A DNA stretch of 58,228 bases from an uncultured Lachnospiraceae bacterium (GTDB lineage: Bacteria > Bacillota > Clostridia > Lachnospirales > Lachnospiraceae): contig CATJIO010000086.1 in the NCBI GenBank assembly GCA_949740725.1, positions 1 through 58,228 on the forward strand. Reading direction: 5' to 3'. Below the pieces are notes generated by a model. It had not been told where the DNA came from, searched no databases, and worked only from the letters and a program-made list of their open reading frames with translations. The first letter of the stretch is position 1. Each line of letters opens with the position of its first letter. This document shows, piece after piece, positions 19,072 to 26,373 of this stretch. A program made the position numbers and the translations under genes.

Positions 19072-20034
19072 TCACGGTTCTATAAGATCAAATGCTTGCG
19101 CCTCTTCTGGGATGGAAAAGCCTGCTTTAAATGCGTTAGAAGAAAAGGCGGCTTCAACATCCTTTAACCCATAAAACTCCACGGGCGGAAGCTGTACAAG
19201 CCCTTTCTCCAAAAGCCGCAGCGCTGGGGCAAAGGGGCCGCAGCGGCTCCCTATGATGGTAATCTCGTGAACCGCGTAATAACTCATATCCACCAGTGTT
19301 TTTCCTGCATACGTACTTTTTAAAACAATGGTTCCCTGCCTGCGCACCAAGCGGCTGGCCAGCTCCAGGCCGGAAGGTGAGCCGGAGGCCTCTATCACCA
19401 GCGCAAAACTATCCCCCGTGTAAAGAACCGGATTTCCGAAGGCTTCAAACTGGGCCAGTTTTTCCGGATGCCTGCCAATAATGGTCAGATCCGCGCCGGA
19501 GAGATGAAGCACACTGGCAATCAGATAGGCCAGACGGCCATCACCGATCACAGCAATGCTTATATCTGGGTTGATATGTACCTGCTCCGGGATTTCCAGA
19601 GCAGCGGCCAGTGGCTCCGCCAGAAGGGCCTTCTTGGAGGAAAGCCCAGCCGGTATCTCATGGAGGAGATGGGTTTCCAGGGTCATATACTCACCAAAGC
19701 AGCCGTCCTTCCCATCTATGCCGATTACCTTCCTGTCCAGGCAGTGTTTTTCCCGTCCAGTCCGGCAGTAAATGCAGGATCCACAGCCGGCATTCAGCTC
19801 CCCCACCACCCTTTTCCCCACCCAGGCCGGGTCAGAGGAGATCTCCACCCTTCCCACGAATTCATGGCCCATGATCCCCTTAAACTCTGGCCGGTAGCCC
19901 TTTAAGATCTCTTTGTCGGTATTACAGATCCCGGCATAGTGGATGCGGATAAGGCTTTGGGTGTCCGAGGGAGAGGGCATGGGAAGATCTTCCCGGTAAA
20001 TAGCCTTCTTCCCGTCAAAATAAATCCCCTTCAT
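19072..20034 (-). CDS. Zinc-dependent medium-chain alcohol dehydrogenase
   Basis: About 320 residues. A catalytic zinc site is suggested by [10 protein letters not shown] and GHEFVGRV, the structural zinc lobe by [15 protein letters not shown], and the nucleotide fold by [14 protein letters not shown]. Start 20034 overlaps closely with the PNP stop (TGACGATG) and has AAGGA upstream; ATG 20043 is the alternative. Between PNP and mtnA it is well placed to reduce the aldehyde released by the aldolase (acetaldehyde or methylthioacetaldehyde) to the alcohol. That role is inferred from context. Confidence 0.88.
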   Translation of the reverse strand: MKGIYFDGKKAIYREDLPMPSPSDTQSLIRIHYAGICNTDKEILKGYRPEFKGIMGHEFVGRVEISSDPAWVGKRVVGELNAGCGSCIYCRTGREKHCLDRKVIGIDGKDGCFGEYMTLETHLLHEIPAGLSSKKALLAEPLAAALEIPEQVHINPDISIAVIGDGRLAYLIASVLHLSGADLTIIGRHPEKLAQFEAFGNPVLYTGDSFALVIEASGSPSGLELASRLVRRQGTIVLKSTYAGKTLVDMSYYAVHEITIIGSRCGPFAPALRLLEKGLVQLPPVEFYGLKDVEAAFSSNAFKAGFSIPEEAQAFDLIEP

Positions 20035-20036
20035 CG

Positions 20037-20870
20037 TCAGCATTCCTTCCCCATCTGGATAATGGCCTCAGTAATCAGCGCCTTAAACAGCGGCGCTACC
20101 CGATCAGCTGTCTCCTGTACCTCTATATGGCTTAAAGGCTGGTCAGTCATGCCGCAGGCCAAGTTGGAAATACAGGAAATGCCGCAGATCTTCATCCCCA
20201 TGTGATTCGCCGCCACCGCCTCGCAGGCTGTGCTCATCCCCACTGCGTCGCCTCCTAGTATCCGGCACATCTTCACCTCGCTTGCCGACTCAAAATTCGG
20301 TCCGCTCAGCTGGATATAAACCCCTTCCTTTAAGGGAATCTCCAGCCTGGCCGCTGTATCGCGAATGATCTGGCAGAGCCCGCGGTGATAAATCTGGCTC
20401 ATATCCGGGAAGCGGAGGCCCAACCGGTCTTCATTTGGCCCAATCAGCGGGGAGGGAACCAGACTGGCAATCTGATCGGTAATCATCATAAAATCCCCGG
20501 CCGCAAAATCAAAATTCACCCCGCCAGCCGCATTGGTCAGGAACAAGATCTCCGCCCCCATCATCTTCATCAGGCGCACCGGGAGCACCACGTCCTCCAT
20601 GGCATATCCCTCATAATAGTGCACCCGTCCCTGCATCACCACCACAGGAACCTCTCCCACATACCCGAACACAAACCGTCCTTTATGTCCGCTTACTGTG
20701 GATACAGGGAAACCTTTGATCTCGTGGTAATCCAACGTCGCCTCCACACGAATAGAATCCGCGTAGTCCCCCAGGCCGGATCCCAGCACCAATGCTACCT
20801 TGGGTCGAAAATTGATTTTTGCGCGAAATGCTTCATAGCAATCTTGTAACCGCTCGTATGCTTTAGTCAT
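20037..20870 (-). CDS. Purine nucleoside phosphorylase (class II PNP / methylthioinosine phosphorylase-like)
   Basis: A 277-residue phosphorylase. Motifs: phosphate loop GSGLGDYAD, GHKGRFVFG, MQGRVHYYEGY, TNAAGGVN, GPNFESASE with the purine-binding Glu, and GISCISNLACGMTDQPLSH. The Asn in SNLACG is the residue PNPs use for 6-oxopurines, where MTA phosphorylases have Asp. That points to inosine-type substrates and agrees with a deaminase acting first. The start at 20870 has GGAGGG upstream; ATG 20912 lacks a site. It follows the aldolase gene after a hairpin. Confidence 0.92.
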   Translation of the reverse strand: MTKAYERLQDCYEAFRAKINFRPKVALVLGSGLGDYADSIRVEATLDYHEIKGFPVSTVSGHKGRFVFGYVGEVPVVVMQGRVHYYEGYAMEDVVLPVRLMKMMGAEILFLTNAAGGVNFDFAAGDFMMITDQIASLVPSPLIGPNEDRLGLRFPDMSQIYHRGLCQIIRDTAARLEIPLKEGVYIQLSGPNFESASEVKMCRILGGDAVGMSTACEAVAANHMGMKICGISCISNLACGMTDQPLSHIEVQETADRVAPLFKALITEAIIQMGKEC

Positions 20871-20954
20871 ACTGTATCCCTCCAATCCTTTCTTTGAGCG
20901 CGGCCAGATCATACTCCATTTTCCTTATGGCCTTTCCTGCGCCGATTTTTACCG

Positions 20955-20981
20955 CAGCAAAGGCAAAATCTGCCTTTGCTG
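20955..20981 (-). repeat. Perfect intergenic hairpin between aldolase and PNP genes
   Basis: CAGCAAAGGCA and TGCCTTTGCTG form an uninterrupted 11-bp stem around a 5-nt loop, starting just after the aldolase stop. No T-run follows on the minus strand, so it is more likely an mRNA-stabilising or weak attenuating hairpin than a terminator. Confidence 0.6.
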
Positions 20982-20985
20982 TCGC

Positions 20986-21600
20986 TTACTCCTCATAGCC
21001 TGGAATCACCACCGGTTGGCCGCAGCTTAAGGCCATGTGGTAAATCTTTGCTGTATCCTCCGCGTAAACGCTGTGGATATAAGCCTGTTCCAACGTCTCT
21101 CCCACTGCTACAACCCCATGATTCGCCATCAGACAGGCATTTTTCCGCTTCAGGATAGGCACCGCGTTTAGGCCCACCTGCGCGCTCCCCTGCTCTGCAT
21201 AGGGGCTGATCTCCAGCTTCCCCTTCAGGAATGGGATCATCTCGATCAAGATCACCGGAATCTCCTGATGATTTACAGCAAAGCTTGTGGCATATGGGGA
21301 ATGGGTGTGAACCACTGCCCCCACATGGGGAAGATGCTTATAGATTTCCACATGCATCTTCCATTCAGAAGAAGGCTTGTGGCATCCTTGAATAACATTG
21401 CCCTCCAAGTCTATAATGACGATATCCTTCTCCTCCATAATACCGTAGTCGTAGGAACTGGGAGTAATCACAACCTGTCCCAATTCCCGGCAGAACACGC
21501 TCAGATTTCCGCTGGTGCCCGCCATCAGTTTTTCGTCATAGGCTTTCTTGGCAGTGAGAAGCACTGCCTGCTTGTATGCAGTTAATTGCCGCGAACTCAA
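20986..21600 (-). CDS. Class II aldolase (fuculose-phosphate-aldolase-like); likely 5-deoxy/5-methylthioribulose-1-phosphate aldolase
   Basis: A 204-residue class II aldolase/adducin-family protein. Zinc and catalytic residues are visible: GTSGNLSV, TPSSYDYG, the zinc pair in VVHTHSPYATSFA, the KPSSEWKMHVEIY segment, and a third His in CLMANHGVVAVG. Relatives cleave ketose-1-phosphates to DHAP and an aldehyde. With MtnA, PNP and an alcohol dehydrogenase as neighbours, the likely substrate is 5-methylthioribulose- or 5-deoxyribulose-1-phosphate, as in the Ald2/DrdA-type DHAP shunts. Fuculose-1-phosphate itself is less likely because no fucose genes are nearby. Confidence 0.88.
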   Translation of the reverse strand: MSSRQLTAYKQAVLLTAKKAYDEKLMAGTSGNLSVFCRELGQVVITPSSYDYGIMEEKDIVIIDLEGNVIQGCHKPSSEWKMHVEIYKHLPHVGAVVHTHSPYATSFAVNHQEIPVILIEMIPFLKGKLEISPYAEQGSAQVGLNAVPILKRKNACLMANHGVVAVGETLEQAYIHSVYAEDTAKIYHMALSCGQPVVIPGYEE

Positions 21601-21688
21601 ACCCTATCACCCTCCATTTCTCATTGCTGTTCTTCACACTGCTGGTTCTATCGTTCTCTTTATTCGTGGAGCTTCCTTCCCTTTCCTG

Positions 21689-22507
21689 TTAATCACCCTT
21701 GTCTTTCCAGGAATCAAGCCCTTTACCAGAATCCGTTCCGTCAATCACCCTTGTCTTTCCGGCTGCCAAGCGCTTTGCCAGCTTGGGATCAATGCCTTCC
21801 AGAGGGCAGTCCAACACAAGTGTGTCAATATCCTCCAGGCCGCCTATCACATAAAGGCCATTACGGCCGATCTTGGTGTTGTCTGCCATGAGGATACAAT
21901 ACTTTGCCTGACGGATGACCTGGCGGCGGATCTCCGCCTCCTCTCTGGTGGAATCGGTAATCCCCGCCTCCAGGCTGACTCCGGCGCTGCTGATAAACGC
22001 TTTATTGATAAAGGTCTCTCTCATTTCATTCAGAACGCTCTTTCCTTCAACAGCAACCCGGTCCCGGTTCAGCTCGCCGCCATAGAGCACCAGGCGGATG
22101 GAAGCATTCTGCATCACCTCCGTAGCAACGGCAAGGGAATTGGTCATCAGGGTGATCTTCTTATCCCAATTTGCCAGCAGTTTTGCCATATGCAGGGCCG
22201 TGGTACTGCAATCAAGAAATATGGAATCCTTCTCCCGGATCAGCTCCAGGCTCCGGCTGCCGATCAGCGCTTTCTCCTCCCGGAGAATCTTGTTTCGGAC
22301 CTTTACTGGCGTCTCTGTGCCATAGCCTTCATTCAAATAAGCGCCTCCATGGACACGGCAGAGGCGATCCTGCTTTTCCAGCTTTTCCAAATCCTTCCGG
22401 ACCGTCTCCTCCGTAACTCCCATTTCCCTGCTTAAATCCGCTACCATGACCACTTTATTCTGTTCCAACATAGCCATGATATAGTCTGCCCGTTTTATGG
22501 CGTGCAT
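21689..22507 (-). CDS. DeoR-family transcriptional regulator
   Basis: A 272-residue repressor. The N-terminal winged helix (RADYIMAMLEQNKVVMVADLSREMGVTEETVRKDLEKLE) and RVHGGAYL are typical of DeoR/GlpR; the C-terminal phosphosugar-sensing domain includes LDCSTTALHMAKLL, TNSLAV, and LYGGELN. DeoR proteins usually respond to a phosphorylated sugar, so a pathway intermediate such as a pentose-1-phosphate is a reasonable ligand. It sits between the leading lipoprotein gene and the aldolase gene. Confidence 0.92.
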   Translation of the reverse strand: MHAIKRADYIMAMLEQNKVVMVADLSREMGVTEETVRKDLEKLEKQDRLCRVHGGAYLNEGYGTETPVKVRNKILREEKALIGSRSLELIREKDSIFLDCSTTALHMAKLLANWDKKITLMTNSLAVATEVMQNASIRLVLYGGELNRDRVAVEGKSVLNEMRETFINKAFISSAGVSLEAGITDSTREEAEIRRQVIRQAKYCILMADNTKIGRNGLYVIGGLEDIDTLVLDCPLEGIDPKLAKRLAAGKTRVIDGTDSGKGLDSWKDKGD

Positions 22508-22542
22508 AGGCTCCTCCTGATCCTGATATGATGAAAGTACTC

Positions 22543-23931
22543 CTACTGATAATCCTCGCCCTTCAAATAGCTGTAAAATGCAGTATTGCAGTACCGATCT
22601 ATTGGGGTAACCTCCAGATCACCTGCCAGCTCCTTTAGCTGGGAAACCACGCTGTCCTTATTCTCAGGCAGGGCAAAGGGATGGATGGAATACATGCCAT
22701 TAGTCACAACACAGTCCACGATCTGATGGTAGGCATCCTCTGGCATATCCGCTTTTGTGGTACTGTAAAGGGGCTGCCACCAGGAACCGTAGAGCAGGCC
22801 CACAGCCTCCTCATTTCCCTCGTTCTTCTTCGCAAATTCATTGATCACACCGTCGAAGCGAAGCATATCCTCAGTACTATTAAACTCCAGCTTTAAGTCA
22901 TACTCTACCGCATACACCAGGTACAGATCGCCAAACTGCTTTACCTCATAAGTAGGGGTAGGATCCGGCACAGGGCCCCACTCCAGCAGGTACTGATAAA
23001 TACTGATCTTTGGCTCCAGCTGGATCTTGGCATCGATGTTTTCGCTATTTAACAGTCCGATCAGCTGATGAGCATGCTTAATGTCTGAGTGGCCGTACTG
23101 CAGGGTCAGCTCTGGCAGGAAACGGGCATCATAAGCTGCAGACTTGATGCCGTAGCCAGTGGTAACCTGCTGCTCCACCGCTGTCTTTCCCACTTCGCTC
23201 AGCTGGCCGTCGTCAAAGATGATGAAGGAATTCCACATCTGGTCTACCTTGCCGTAGATATCCGGGTCGCTTGCCATGCCCAGGTAGTTTCTTCCATCGC
23301 CATTAGCCTTTATGATATTCATCAAAAGCTTCTCCGCATCTGCCTTAGTTAGCTCATCCTGAGCCGCCGCGAAGCCGCCCTCCTCTGGAGTAATCAAATC
23401 CACATCCATAGCGCAGGCGATATAGGCCCCGTCCGCCTCATCTGCCGGCGTGTCTACGCCGTAATACCCCAGACGCTCCTCAACTTTCTCCTGGGGATAG
23501 CTCAAAGCCAGCTCCTCATAATCCGCGGCAATCACCGCCGCCTTTACCCCGCTAGCCCAGGTAAGGTCTCCCTCCACCTCTGGCGCTTCCTCTCCAGCTA
23601 CTTTCTTCAGATTCTCCGAAAAGCCGGAGGCATCAACGGTGCCGTCGGCCACTTCCACATCAAAAAACACACGCAAATACTCCTCATCCGCCGCGCCACT
23701 GCCCGCCTGGGAAGCCCCTTCCTCCGGCTTTACCTCTTCCGTCTCGGAAGCGGCTGCCGTGGTTTCTTCTGCCTCTGCAGCGTCCACTGCCTCTGTGGCA
23801 GTCTCCGAAGCCATGGTTTCTACAGCTGCTGTGGTCTGGGAATTTCCATTATTGCCGCAGCCACCTGCCATAAGTGCGGTCATAGAAGCAGCCGCTATGA
23901 CGGTTATGGTCGTTAATTTTTTCCTCATCAT
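22543..23931 (-). CDS. Secreted lipoprotein of unknown function, first gene of the nucleoside locus
   Basis: A 462-residue protein with a signal peptide and lipobox ending MAGGC (Cys25), then an acidic Thr/Ala/Glu linker to about 80. I do not recognise a named family in the mature part. Residues of about 115-185 (GDLTWASGVKAAVIAADYEEL and onward) loosely resemble an S-layer-homology-like helical repeat; the rest is mixed alpha/beta. It is the gene nearest the promoter at 23977-24005 and is 36 bp before the DeoR gene, so it is probably co-expressed with the salvage genes. Its role is unknown. Confidence 0.8.
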   Translation of the reverse strand: MMRKKLTTITVIAAASMTALMAGGCGNNGNSQTTAAVETMASETATEAVDAAEAEETTAAASETEEVKPEEGASQAGSGAADEEYLRVFFDVEVADGTVDASGFSENLKKVAGEEAPEVEGDLTWASGVKAAVIAADYEELALSYPQEKVEERLGYYGVDTPADEADGAYIACAMDVDLITPEEGGFAAAQDELTKADAEKLLMNIIKANGDGRNYLGMASDPDIYGKVDQMWNSFIIFDDGQLSEVGKTAVEQQVTTGYGIKSAAYDARFLPELTLQYGHSDIKHAHQLIGLLNSENIDAKIQLEPKISIYQYLLEWGPVPDPTPTYEVKQFGDLYLVYAVEYDLKLEFNSTEDMLRFDGVINEFAKKNEGNEEAVGLLYGSWWQPLYSTTKADMPEDAYHQIVDCVVTNGMYSIHPFALPENKDSVVSQLKELAGDLEVTPIDRYCNTAFYSYLKGEDYQ

Positions 23932-23976
23932 ATCCTCCTTCTGTGAGCTTTTCCGCTCTGCCTGTTTGCTTCTTTC

Positions 23977-24005
23977 ATTATATCAGGACATCTGTGAAAA
24001 ATCAA
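23977..24005 (-). promoter_or_regulatory. Sigma-A promoter of the nucleoside salvage locus
   Basis: On the minus strand TTGATT (24005-24000), a 17-nt spacer and TATAAT (23982-23977), about 45 nt before the lipoprotein start. It is the only strong promoter I see upstream of the whole aldolase-PNP-ADH-mtnA series. Confidence 0.7.
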
Positions 24006-24008
24006 CAA

Positions 24009-24047
24009 TTTTCTTTGATTTTCTTTGATTTTTTTGGTTTTCTTTGT
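24009..24047 (-). promoter_or_regulatory. Three phased direct repeats upstream of the -35, candidate DeoR operator
   Basis: The ten-base unit TTTTCTTTGA (plus-strand sense) occurs at 24009-24018 and 24019-24028, and as TTTTCTTTGT at 24038-24047. Steps of 10 and 19 bases put them roughly on one face of the helix, directly upstream of the -35. The DeoR gene is in the operon. Binding is inferred; the low complexity of the tract is a caution. Confidence 0.45.
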
Positions 24048-24089
24048 TTTTTTGCTCTTATTTGTTTTCTGAACATTGCTATCCAGATC

Positions 24090-24124
24090 AAAAAAGAGCC
24101 GGAAACCCTTTTCAATTCCCGGCT
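24090..24124 (-). terminator. Intrinsic terminator downstream of brnA
   Basis: On the minus strand AGCCGGGAA and TTTCCGGCT form a 9-bp stem (97-124 of this block, one G-T pair) with a 10-nt loop, then CTTTTTT. It isolates the brnTA transcript from the salvage-locus promoter. The rest of 23932-24346 holds that promoter, its repeats and no gene I can support. Confidence 0.75.
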
Positions 24125-24346
24125 TACTTATACATTTTTGTCCCTTTTCCTTGTCCGTCTACATTGGTTCTTTCCGCTTCAATTTCTTCATCTTATCAAG
24201 AGGCAGGCTAAAAGTTTCCAATTTCCACTGCTTTTCCACTTCTTGGACTCCTTTCTCGAAAAGATTTGCCGGTTGCAAAGTTGATACTTTCGATTGGATA
24301 AATCGGCTTGCTAAATTGTGATAACCAGCGCCATAAAATTCCGCCA

Positions 24347-24556
24347 TCAGCCCCAGTTTATCTGCAGCTGTTTCTTTTTCTCAGCACAGTCTGAAAGAGA
24401 TAGATTGATGAGCGTCTGGTAAGGAATACCGGAAAACTCCGACTGTGCTTTAAAGTAGTCGATAGTGTCAATGTCAATATTAATGGTAATCTGTTTCTTC
24501 AGTTTATTTGCATAAGGATTTTTGCGAGCTTTACTGAAATCATATTCTTCCTTCAT
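24347..24556 (-). CDS. brnA: BrnA-type antitoxin
   Basis: A 69-residue protein starting at 24556 behind a perfect AGGAGGT. The N-terminus (EEYDFSKARKNPYANKLKKQITINIDIDTIDYFK) and the ribbon-helix-helix C-terminal part (GIPYQTLINLSLSD) match BrnA/BrnA-like antitoxins, which bind the operator and neutralise the BrnT ribonuclease. It follows the brnT reading frame by 11 bp, the usual toxin-first order. The toxin gene is frameshifted, so this antitoxin may be an orphan. Confidence 0.85.
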   Translation of the reverse strand: MKEEYDFSKARKNPYANKLKKQITINIDIDTIDYFKAQSEFSGIPYQTLINLSLSDCAEKKKQLQINWG

Positions 24557-24567
24557 GGCAACACCTC

Positions 24568-24857
24568 CTATAACTCGTGATAATATTGTGTCTTTGTAAC
24601 CGTTGCTTTTCTTGCAGATATAATGCGTATAACAGAATCCGATTCTCGATAACAGTGACATACCACAAGCAGTTTGGCCTTTTTGCTAAGACCTAATATA
24701 ATAAATCTGTCCTCTTGTTCTGAGTGCTCCGGATCATCAATGATAAGAGCCTCCGTATCATAAAATACTGTCTGAGCCTCCTCAAAAGATATTTTGTGTT
24801 TCTTCTTAATTTTATTTCATTTTTGTTATTATCCCATTGAAATATTATGTCTTCCAT
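24568..24857 (-). pseudogene. brnT: BrnT-type toxin gene, frameshifted
   Basis: From ATG 24857 the frame reads MEDIIFQWDNNKNEIK, then is lost near 24809. A shifted frame continues KKHKISFEEAQTVFYDTEAL, with DDPEHSEQEDRFIILGLSKK and IRIISARKAT downstream, ending at a TAG just before the brnA ribosome binding site. These are the BrnT landmarks (WDxNKN, KKHxISFEEA, RxIxLG, RIISARKAT). One lost base, or two extra, in the A/T-rich stretch at 24803-24812 explains it. Either the toxin is inactive or the base call is wrong. Confidence 0.82.
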
Positions 24858-25188
24858 AATTATATGTCAATACCTAAACTTGTTGATTCCGATAATCAGT
24901 AGATAAAGCACTCCATAACCTTCCATAATAGTGCCTTAAAAATTTTCAAAAATAGATAGCATTTCTCGCTAACTTGTGGTAGAATCATACCCAGGCAGTA
25001 ACGAAGAGAGGAAATCTGCTTCTTTTTGGGATAGATTTCCGCCATTCTTCCTTTCACAGACTTGGGAAATCTAAGAAAACAGGCGCTCATTGGATGGAGC
25101 GCCTTATTTTATGCTGTTTGACTTATCATACATTTTTTGACGATAAATGGTGAAAAACCGATGAATTGAATAAAAGAAATTTTTCAGG
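24858..25188. other. Intergenic region between ddh terminator and brnT
   Basis: No gene is supported here. A hairpin AGGCGCTC / GAGCGCCT (25081-25104) is flanked by short T-runs on both strands and could be a weak bidirectional terminator or a relic of an element. Confidence 0.4.
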
Positions 25189-25231
25189 AAAAACAAAGCC
25201 GCATCTGTCCTAATTATATGACAGATGCGGC
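25189..25231 (-). terminator. Intrinsic terminator of the DAP dehydrogenase gene
   Basis: A perfect 11-bp stem (GCCGCATCTGT / ACAGATGCGGC, 25198-25231) with a 12-nt loop, followed on the minus strand by TTTGTTTTT. It starts 27 nt after the ddh stop. Confidence 0.88.
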
Positions 25232-25257
25232 TCTGTTGATAAAAATATATGCATGTT

Positions 25258-26244
25258 TTACAGAAGCTTCCCCCGAAGCTCTTCCCCGCTCTTTGGGGAA
25301 AGATAGGCCGGCGCGATATCGAAAACGGTCTTGCCTCCCTTCATTCCCTCCTGGTTCATGCGGAAGGCTGCTCTGGCGTAGGCGGTGAGCACGGCTCCGG
25401 TGAATTCCGGATTGGAATCCAAGGTCAGACGGTACTCGATCACATGGCTATGCTCCTTTTCCAGGCCGGTCCTGCCTGTGCGGATAACGCAGCCGCCATG
25501 GGGCAGGCCGCTGTGGTCCCTGGCCATTTCCTCCGCTGTGATAAAGTGCACCGTGGTGTCGTAATCCGCGAAATAATTGGGCATGGTCTTGATCTCTTGT
25601 TCAATTCTGGCGATATCGGCTCCTTCTTCCGCCACCACGAAGCATTCTCTGGTATGCTTCTGCCGGGTGTTCAATTCCGGATTAGAACCGCTGCGCACGG
25701 CCTCCACAGCCTCAGGTACTGGGATGGTGTACTGTCTGGCATCCATTACCCCATGGATGCGGCGGATCGCGTCAGAGTGCCCTTGGCTGACGCCCTTTCC
25801 CCAGAATGTATAATCATGACCTTCCGGCAAGATAGCATTGGCGTAAAGGCGGTTCAAAGAGAACATTCCCGGATCCCACCCGCAGGAAATGATCCCCACC
25901 TTTCCCCCTGCCTGGGCGGCAGCATCCACCGCGGCGAAATGCTCCGGGATCTTCGCATGGGTATCAAAGCTGTCCACAACATTGTACAGTTTCGCGTATT
26001 TCGGAGTCTGCTCGGGCAGATCGGTGGCGCTGCCGCCGCACAGGATCAGCACATCCAACTGATTCTCCATGTGATCCAGCTGATCTGCCGGTAAGACCGG
26101 CACTCCCTGGGTTCGAATCTCCACTGACTCCGGGCTACGGCGGGTAAAGACAGCCGTCAGCTCCATATCTGGATTCTGACCGATGGCGCTCTCTACCCCT
26201 TTCCCCAGATTTCCATATCCTAAAATTCCGATTCTGATGCTCAT
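25258..26244 (-). CDS. ddh: meso-Diaminopimelate D-dehydrogenase
   Basis: A 328-residue NADPH enzyme making meso-DAP from tetrahydrodipicolinate in one step for lysine and peptidoglycan. Visible features: Rossmann start IRIGILGYGNLGKGVE, CGGSATDLPEQ, VDSFDTHAKIPEHF, the substrate region SCGWDPGMFSLNRLY, WGKGVSQGHSDAIRRI, and HSHVIEYRLTLDSNPEFT. Length is normal for Ddh. It is a single-gene unit with its own terminator; ACGGAGGAG precedes the start. I looked for a lysine riboswitch upstream and did not see one. Confidence 0.96.
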   Translation of the reverse strand: MSIRIGILGYGNLGKGVESAIGQNPDMELTAVFTRRSPESVEIRTQGVPVLPADQLDHMENQLDVLILCGGSATDLPEQTPKYAKLYNVVDSFDTHAKIPEHFAAVDAAAQAGGKVGIISCGWDPGMFSLNRLYANAILPEGHDYTFWGKGVSQGHSDAIRRIHGVMDARQYTIPVPEAVEAVRSGSNPELNTRQKHTRECFVVAEEGADIARIEQEIKTMPNYFADYDTTVHFITAEEMARDHSGLPHGGCVIRTGRTGLEKEHSHVIEYRLTLDSNPEFTGAVLTAYARAAFRMNQEGMKGGKTVFDIAPAYLSPKSGEELRGKLL

Positions 26245-26373
26245 AAAATCTACTCCTCCGTTTATCTATCAATGTTACGCCAGTATCCTGCAAGGCGTCT
26301 TTGTGAATGCAAGGCCCAGGAGTTCCTATCCACAGCCAGGGATCCATAAGATCATGCACCTTTTCGTATTTTA

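Noticed and set aside
20986-21600. Reading the class II aldolase as L-fuculose-phosphate aldolase of a fucose pathway
   Set aside because: No fucose isomerase, kinase or fucose transporter is nearby, while MtnA, PNP and a nucleoside importer are.
21548-22435. A 295-codon plus-strand frame antisense to the DeoR gene
   Set aside because: The minus-strand DeoR protein is clear; the antisense frame has no start signal or recognisable domain.
24159-24347. A 62-codon minus-strand frame starting at the brnA stop
   Set aside because: No ribosome binding site of its own, ends close to the terminator, and its sequence has no protein-like features.
24896-25090. A 64-codon minus-strand frame before brnT
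   Set aside because: No convincing ribosome binding site or family resemblance; it begins in a hairpin at 25081-25104 and looks like non-coding sequence.
26245-26373. Possible lysine riboswitch upstream of ddh
   Set aside because: The gap is too short for an L-box and none of its conserved strings or a terminator hairpin is present.
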